NCBI GenBank assembly: GCA_964474685.1
Contig: CAYYTE010000044.1
Location: 1 to 10,136, forward strand
Source: UBA1737 sp964474685
Lineage (GTDB): Bacteria > Bacillota_I > Bacilli_A > ML615J-28 > CAG-313
Length of the DNA stretch: 10,136 nt
Reading direction: 5' to 3'
Every line of letters begins with the position of its first letter. Within the stretch, counting starts at the first letter, position 1. Below the pieces are notes generated by a model that saw nothing but the letters and a program-made list of their open reading frames with translations, made no database searches and was not told the DNA's origin. Of the stretch, positions 5,934 through 10,136 are shown one piece after another. The position numbers and the translations under genes are program-made.

Positions 5934-7261
5934 GTTCCATGATGTTCTACAACTTTCCATGTTACTTCTTTCTTACATAATGCTGAAATGGCTATAGGAA
6001 TCCACAAAGTTAAAAAGAAAGGATTAACAAGAATAACAATTGCTTTACGACCTAAACTCATATTCATCTTTTTTCTGTTTACATAAAGCATTACAAATGT
6101 TACAAACTCTAAACAAAGATAAATAAAAAGTAAAAGAATCAATACCAGACTTAAGCACTTAATATAATCAGGATTTTTATGTACACCTAATATAATGCTT
6201 CCTACGACCATTGCTACTAAATAAATAAAAGCAACAACAATTAAAAGAATATATCCCGTAACACCACCTTGGTGGTCTTTACAACAAGCCCCTTTATAGT
6301 TTTTTTCTTTGGCCCCTTCATTTATAGTTTTATGATAAATATGTCTCACTTGAAAGAAACCACGAACCCACCTCTCACGTTGATTCCAGCTCGTCTTCGC
6401 ATCATCTGGTTGTTCGTCAAAATATTCTGCAGTTTCATTATATGTAGTTTTAAACCCATTCACAACCGCATACATACTTAATTCATAATCCTCAGTTAAA
6501 GTATAGAAAGGATAACCACCAATGGATTCTAATATAGAACCTTTGACATAAAACCCTGTCCCTGACACAATAATATTAATTCTTTTCTTTGCTCTTCTTT
6601 TATTTGAAAAACAATTAACCATTGTAAAAGTAAGTGCACTACATACCGCTCGAATACTGCTATTCCAATTCAAGCTGTTTCGATATCCCATAGCCATATC
6701 ATAACCTTCATTATAGGTCTTGTTCATCTTTTCAATGAATGTAGGGCTTAGTACGTTATCCGCATCAAATATAAAATAGGCATCATAATGAATTCCTTTT
6801 TGAAAGATTGATTTCAAACATTCGTCCAGTGCATAGCCTTTTCTACGTCTTCCTTCAAGATTCGTACGCACAAAGACTTCTATATTTCTTTTTTTACAGA
6901 TATCAACAGTGGGATCATCCATTGATTCCACAATAACATATATATCACAGGGATTAATTTTTTGAGTTTGGCACCCTATACTATCAAGTAATTTGCCAAT
7001 AACTAAGGATTCATTTCTTGCGGGAATCAAAATCGCAAAATGATTAATTTTATCACCACAACATTCATCACTTTTTTCAAGTTCTTTTTGCACTTCTTTT
7101 AGAGATTTTTTTCTCGGGTCAAAAAAAGCAAAAACAGACTGATAAATAATAAATGATAAAGCAAAAATCATTGCAATACCAACTATAATACTCCAAGTAT
7201 GGATATACCATGTTGCCCAACCAGCATCAAGTGAAAGAATGAATAAATTAAATCTAAACAT
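5927..7261 (-). CDS. membrane family 2 glycosyltransferase, processive polysaccharide-synthase type
   Basis: This 444-residue enzyme has one membrane helix near the N-terminus (about 24-47), a cytoplasmic GT-A catalytic domain (about 74-310) and three hydrophobic segments at the C-terminus (about 336-360, 368-393, 406-428). The catalytic set is complete: ILIPARNES at the nucleotide-binding strand (78-85), the metal-binding DAD (166-168), TED with the catalytic Asp (256-258) and QRERW (294-298). TED plus QxxRW is the mark of processive synthases such as poly-GlcNAc, cellulose and hyaluronan synthases, so it probably builds and exports a surface polysaccharide from a UDP-sugar. The product cannot be told from sequence. 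The ATG at 7261 has GGAGG six bases upstream. It has its own strong promoter and sits between a secreted sugar-phosphodiester hydrolase gene and a sigma/anti-sigma pair. No partner subunit of a known polymer operon is seen. Confidence 0.9.
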   Translation of the reverse strand: MFRFNLFILSLDAGWATWYIHTWSIIVGIAMIFALSFIIYQSVFAFFDPRKKSLKEVQKELEKSDECCGDKINHFAILIPARNESLVIGKLLDSIGCQTQKINPCDIYVIVESMDDPTVDICKKRNIEVFVRTNLEGRRRKGYALDECLKSIFQKGIHYDAYFIFDADNVLSPTFIEKMNKTYNEGYDMAMGYRNSLNWNSSIRAVCSALTFTMVNCFSNKRRAKKRINIIVSGTGFYVKGSILESIGGYPFYTLTEDYELSMYAVVNGFKTTYNETAEYFDEQPDDAKTSWNQRERWVRGFFQVRHIYHKTINEGAKEKNYKGACCKDHQGGVTGYILLIVVAFIYLVAMVVGSIILGVHKNPDYIKCLSLVLILLLFIYLCLEFVTFVMLYVNRKKMNMSLGRKAIVILVNPFFLTLWIPIAISALCKKEVTWKVVEHHGTK

Positions 7262-7279
7262 ACGCTTCCTCCGTAATTA

Positions 7280-7308
7280 ATTATATCATATATCATATAT
7301 AATTTCAA
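7280..7308 (-). promoter_or_regulatory. strong sigma-A promoter of the glycosyltransferase gene
   Basis: TTGAAA (7303-7308) and a perfect TATAAT (7280-7285) are 17 bases apart, and the -10 is also extended (TGATATAAT). This is the best promoter in the window. The start point would fall near 7273-7274, immediately before the GGAGG site (7268-7272), so the leader would be only about 12 bases long. Confidence 0.82.
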
Positions 7309-7340
7309 AAAAAAATATCTTTCATACTTTTTCTTGCAAT

Positions 7341-7368
7341 AAAAAAGAAACTAGGCGTACCTAGTTCC
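7341..7368 (-). terminator. rho-independent terminator after the phosphodiester glycosidase gene
   Basis: GGAACTAGG (7360-7368) pairs with CCTAGTTTC (7347-7355), nine pairs with one G-U, around the loop TACG, followed by T6 (7341-7346). It lies just after the TAG stop. It separates this gene from the glycosyltransferase, which has its own promoter. Confidence 0.9.
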
Positions 7369-7373
7369 CTAAT

Positions 7374-9668
7374 CTATTCATGTTTCCTTCTTAAAATATA
7401 TATACAAAGTGAAAAACTTCCTAGTGATAATATTATTTCACTAGATAACGACTTTTTACATCCCTTCTTTTCAGGAGTAGGAGTTATCGGAGTAGTATCT
7501 TCTAATTTTTCTAGGGTGATTTCAGAACTTACTACTTTTTCTTTAACAGATGCGTCATTTGTATATTCCAATACTAAAGTGAAGGTATAGGATTTCGTAG
7601 TTCTTACAAGATCCGTAATTTCTTGTTTTCCTCTTTTACCATCTAGAATATAATTAACACCATCACAAGTAATATAAGCTTTTGTAACTTTATTATCGGT
7701 ATCTACAAATTGATATTTAATTACGCAAGAAGTATCCATTTTTTCATAAAATTCAAATGTATCAACTAAAGGCAATTCGAAACTTAGAGTCGAGACTTTT
7801 ATCACATTTGAATCAAAAGTATACCAATTCGAAGTAACCGGGTCTAAAACATCATATGTGTAATATACATCATAAGTGGTTGCTTCGATTAATTCCTTCA
7901 ATTCTAGAACTTTTCCTTCTCCCATCTCATATGTTGCATCTCCTAAGTGAATAATAACATTGCGGAATTGATTTTCGGAATCAACTAAACTAAAACTCAT
8001 TGAATGTTTTGATATATTTGCAACGCTGATTGAAATGGGAATTTGTTCAAGTGATTTTGTTTGAATTACATACTTTCTACTTGTAGTATTTACTGTTTTA
8101 TTTTTTCCTAAGGCGTCAATGGTATCATATGTAAAATAAGCACTATAAGTTGACCCTTCTTGTAAGCCCTCGATTACCATTCCATCTTTCACTGGTATTT
8201 CTTTACCATCAATATGACAAACCATGTTAGAAATCCCATCGACTGCTTTAAGACTTACCGTAGTTGAAAATCTTGTGGTATTTTTTAGGAATACTCCTGG
8301 GTCTCTTGTAACAAAAAATATACCCGTCGATATGGATCTTGGATGATTATCCCCCGCAATATTTTCCATTTCAAATTCACCATAGATATTTCTCTTTAAA
8401 AAAGTTACAGAACCGCCACCATCAAATTGATACGCGGAAGTGCATCCTTTTGTTCGAAACATTTCTCCAAACTCATATTGATTAGGACCACCCGTATTCG
8501 TATTAGCAGTCATAAGAACAATAGAGCCATCTTCTTTAAATCCAATTCCCGAACGTTCTTTCGCCTGAGTAGAATAATATCCATGTTCACTATAGGTAAA
8601 TGACGTATCAACGCCTGTGGCTGTGTGACCATCTTGAGGATAATAAATATCTTCATCCGTCCAAGTCTGACGATAACTTGGAGTTACTGTTGCACCATTT
8701 TCTACTAATTTAAACATATATCCTGTCATAGATTGAACATCTTTAAATGCTCCTTCTAATTTATACTCACAACGAAGAGTAAACCCATCTGTAAGAAGAG
8801 TAGAAATATCAACACCTTTAGATACTAGATAAAAGTTGCCAAGTTGACAATATTTTATACTTGTATCTGAAATTTTTTCTGTAACTTTCCCTTTTAAGAA
8901 CATCCCATTCTTCCCACTTAATAGCCCATCAGGAAAAGCAGTAGAAGCTCTCATCATTGAATACCTACCTAAATATGTATCACACCCCGTTAAATCAAGT
9001 TCTTGATGAATATCGGTAGTAATTAAAGTTACTTGATTCTCAAGAGGAAGACAGTTGATACCACTAATTGGCAATGTGTTTAAAATGTTTTTATCAGCAT
9101 CATATATATCCATTGTCATAGTACTCGATAATTCTGGATTTCTCTTAACTACATGCGTACGATCTTTGTTAAATCCAATCAACTCTTTAAAAGATTCTGC
9201 GGAAACATCTTTTCTTATTACATCACCATCTTGAACAAAGGCGTTCGTAATATTCGTAGAACCATTACTTGAATAAAAGCCCTCCGCGTTCACACCACCA
9301 ACAACAATCCACCCTGGATGTTTCTCCTCATAATCCTTCGCAATTGTTGCTAAAGTTACGCAACTAACTTCATGTAAAGAAGAGTAACTCCAAGTAGCAA
9401 TGTTTGTAGCTTCATTTGCTCCATCTAAAGTATACGAAAATACATCTCGGTTCGTCCAATAATTCGGTTGCATTAAGTTTTGTAAACTTGATAGAGTCTC
9501 CCGGGTGTATAACACCCCTCCATCAAGTGTTTCATTTATGGGGTCCCCTGCTCTTTTTAAAGAGGAAGATAAATCAGTTATCTCAGTAGTTCCAAAAACA
9601 ACACTCCTTGCCGTAAATAAACAAACAATTATTAAAAAGATACTAGTAGCTAATTTCTTATTATTCAT
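7374..9668 (-). CDS. secreted phosphodiester glycosidase (NAGPA-like) with beta repeats and a membrane tail
   Basis: This 764-residue surface protein starts with a signal peptide (KK, then hydrophobic to about residue 22). Residues about 100-455 form a full-length NAGPA-type domain, the family of the mammalian uncovering enzyme that splits GlcNAc from a phosphodiester. Hallmarks are WIVVGGVNAEGFY (120-132), RSGIGFKEDGSIVLMT (372-387), the DGGGS motif (416-420) and R444 in HPRSISTGIFF. Bacterial members are thought to act on sugar-1-phosphodiesters in polysaccharides or wall polymers; the substrate here is unknown. Three beta-sandwich-like repeats follow (about 463-722). The tail has a TPITPTPEKKGC linker, a hydrophobic segment (about 743-759) and RRKHE. 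The ATG at 9668 is chosen because GGAG lies five bases upstream. No clear promoter was found in the short gap behind ybaK; it may be co-transcribed. Confidence 0.85.
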   Translation of the reverse strand: MNNKKLATSIFLIIVCLFTARSVVFGTTEITDLSSSLKRAGDPINETLDGGVLYTRETLSSLQNLMQPNYWTNRDVFSYTLDGANEATNIATWSYSSLHEVSCVTLATIAKDYEEKHPGWIVVGGVNAEGFYSSNGSTNITNAFVQDGDVIRKDVSAESFKELIGFNKDRTHVVKRNPELSSTMTMDIYDADKNILNTLPISGINCLPLENQVTLITTDIHQELDLTGCDTYLGRYSMMRASTAFPDGLLSGKNGMFLKGKVTEKISDTSIKYCQLGNFYLVSKGVDISTLLTDGFTLRCEYKLEGAFKDVQSMTGYMFKLVENGATVTPSYRQTWTDEDIYYPQDGHTATGVDTSFTYSEHGYYSTQAKERSGIGFKEDGSIVLMTANTNTGGPNQYEFGEMFRTKGCTSAYQFDGGGSVTFLKRNIYGEFEMENIAGDNHPRSISTGIFFVTRDPGVFLKNTTRFSTTVSLKAVDGISNMVCHIDGKEIPVKDGMVIEGLQEGSTYSAYFTYDTIDALGKNKTVNTTSRKYVIQTKSLEQIPISISVANISKHSMSFSLVDSENQFRNVIIHLGDATYEMGEGKVLELKELIEATTYDVYYTYDVLDPVTSNWYTFDSNVIKVSTLSFELPLVDTFEFYEKMDTSCVIKYQFVDTDNKVTKAYITCDGVNYILDGKRGKQEITDLVRTTKSYTFTLVLEYTNDASVKEKVVSSEITLEKLEDTTPITPTPEKKGCKKSLSSEIILSLGSFSLCIYILRRKHE
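7503..8282 (-). repeat. three tandem beta-sandwich-like protein repeats
   Basis: Residues about 463-540, 541-630 and 632-722 of the secreted glycosidase align with each other. The first two share the block (S/T)TYxxYxTYDxxDxxxxN: STYSAYFTYDTIDALGKN and TTYDVYYTYDVLDPVTSN. The third has a shorter form, KSYTFTLVLEYTNDAS. Each unit also has a VxxxIxxxxxxVxDSENQ-like strand pattern and ends in a threonine/serine-leucine strand. They resemble fibronectin type III or Ig-like spacers that hold the enzyme domain away from the membrane. DNA-level identity is low, so the duplication is old. Confidence 0.6.
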
Positions 9669-9762
9669 AAATTCTCCATTCCACAATTTAAAAATTGCCT
9701 TACAAAATATATTTTACTACTTTTTATATAACTAAGTATATAATTTGATTGAAATAAATACA

Positions 9763-10136
9763 CTATTTATTGTTTTCTGTTTCTAAACAATTTATATATA
9801 TACCCCTACATAAAGCGAGTAAGTCCTTGGGCTTTATTTTAATTTGTTTCCCTTTTTTTCCACCAGACACATAGACATAATCAAATAGTTTCATCGACTC
9901 ATCAAAAAAAGTATGAAACTCCTTTTTCATTGCAATAGGGCTACAGCCTCCATGTACATAACCTGTTATAGGAAGTAACTCTTTTTGTGGTATCATAGTA
10001 CAACTTTTTAAACCTATCGCCTTTGCAAACTTTTTTTCATCGATTCGTTTATCAACAGGTATAACATATACATAATAATGTTTATCACTGCCTTGCAAAA
10101 CCAAGGTTTTATATACAAGATGAACATCTTCTTTTA
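9763..10136 (-). CDS. ybaK: Cys-tRNA(Pro) deacylase YbaK (5' end outside the window)
   Basis: The reading frame stays open to the window edge, so about the first 35-40 residues are missing. YbaK removes cysteine wrongly attached to tRNA-Pro, in the cytoplasm. Visible family marks are the VYKTLV segment encoded at 10102-10125, which carries the lysine shown to be catalytic in YbaK relatives, then YYVYVIPVDKRID, a LKSCTMIPQKELLPITGYVH stretch, the signature GGCSPIAMKK and VSGGKKGKQIKIKPKDLL near the end. A start at a TTG inside this stretch (10104) would cut through the catalytic segment and is rejected. It ends in TAG. No terminator is seen before the secreted glycosidase gene 94 bases on, so read-through is possible. 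Confidence 0.92.
   Translation of the reverse strand, partial: KEDVHLVYKTLVLQGSDKHYYVYVIPVDKRIDEKKFAKAIGLKSCTMIPQKELLPITGYVHGGCSPIAMKKEFHTFFDESMKLFDYVYVSGGKKGKQIKIKPKDLLALCRGIYINCLETENNK

Noticed and set aside
6269..6481. Plus-strand reading frame of 70 codons with a hydrophobic start
   Set aside because: It mirrors the catalytic part of the glycosyltransferase gene, which carries conserved TED and QxxRW motifs on the other strand.
9505..9735. Plus-strand reading frame of 76 codons across the start of the secreted glycosidase gene
   Set aside because: It is antisense to the signal peptide region and has no recognisable start signals or homology.
9669..9762. Promoter or terminator in the gap between ybaK and the secreted glycosidase gene
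   Set aside because: Several TATATT or TATACT boxes exist but none has a good -35 at 16-18 bases; the only hairpin (CAATT/AATTG) is weak and has no U tract behind it.

Overview
This AT-rich window has every gene on the minus strand, so transcription runs from high to low coordinates. The gene families (a tmRNA with a short tag ORF, YqeY, a DUF3737 protein, a chromosomal TraX-family protein, a YbaK deacylase, and an ECF sigma factor with an RsgI-like anti-sigma protein), the A/T-rich sigma-A promoters, the strong GGAGG-type ribosome binding sites and the compact U-tailed terminators suggest a low-GC Firmicute/Bacilli-type bacterium. A gut Erysipelotrichia- or Mollicutes-like relative is an inference, not proven. 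UGA is used as a real stop: it ends the sigma factor gene, and it ends the acyltransferase gene in an ATGA overlap. The standard bacterial code therefore applies, not the mycoplasma code.

In transcription order: (1) A 5'-truncated ybaK gene (Cys-tRNA(Pro) deacylase) enters from the right edge. (2) A 764-residue secreted protein has an NAGPA-type phosphodiester glycosidase domain, three beta-sandwich-like repeats and a C-terminal membrane tail. It ends in a strong terminator. (3) A membrane family 2 glycosyltransferase of the processive type follows, with its own near-consensus promoter. (4) Next come an ECF sigma factor and a membrane anti-sigma protein of the RsgI type, tightly coupled and ending in a terminator. 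(5) yqeY and a DUF3737 gene are separated by one base, with a promoter in front and a terminator behind. (6) A PlsC-like acyltransferase with a zinc ribbon and a TraX-family membrane protein share a 4-base overlap, again with a promoter and a terminator. (7) The ssrA tmRNA gene lies at the left edge with its own promoter.

The most interesting part is the centre. The anti-sigma protein carries the Asn-Pro motif at which RsgI-type proteins are known to cleave themselves. Outside the membrane it has a long helical domain of about 220 residues rather than a carbohydrate-binding module, and it has a second, well-formed internal start site that would give a form lacking the cytoplasmic sigma-binding segment. 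Next to it are a surface glycan polymerase-like enzyme and a secreted sugar-phosphodiester hydrolase. A surface-stress or glycan-sensing regulon is plausible but is inferred from position only. The tmRNA tag is also unusual, because it reads out to a C-terminal cysteine. No mobile element, CRISPR array or rRNA was seen, and no gene-free stretch exceeds 300 bases.
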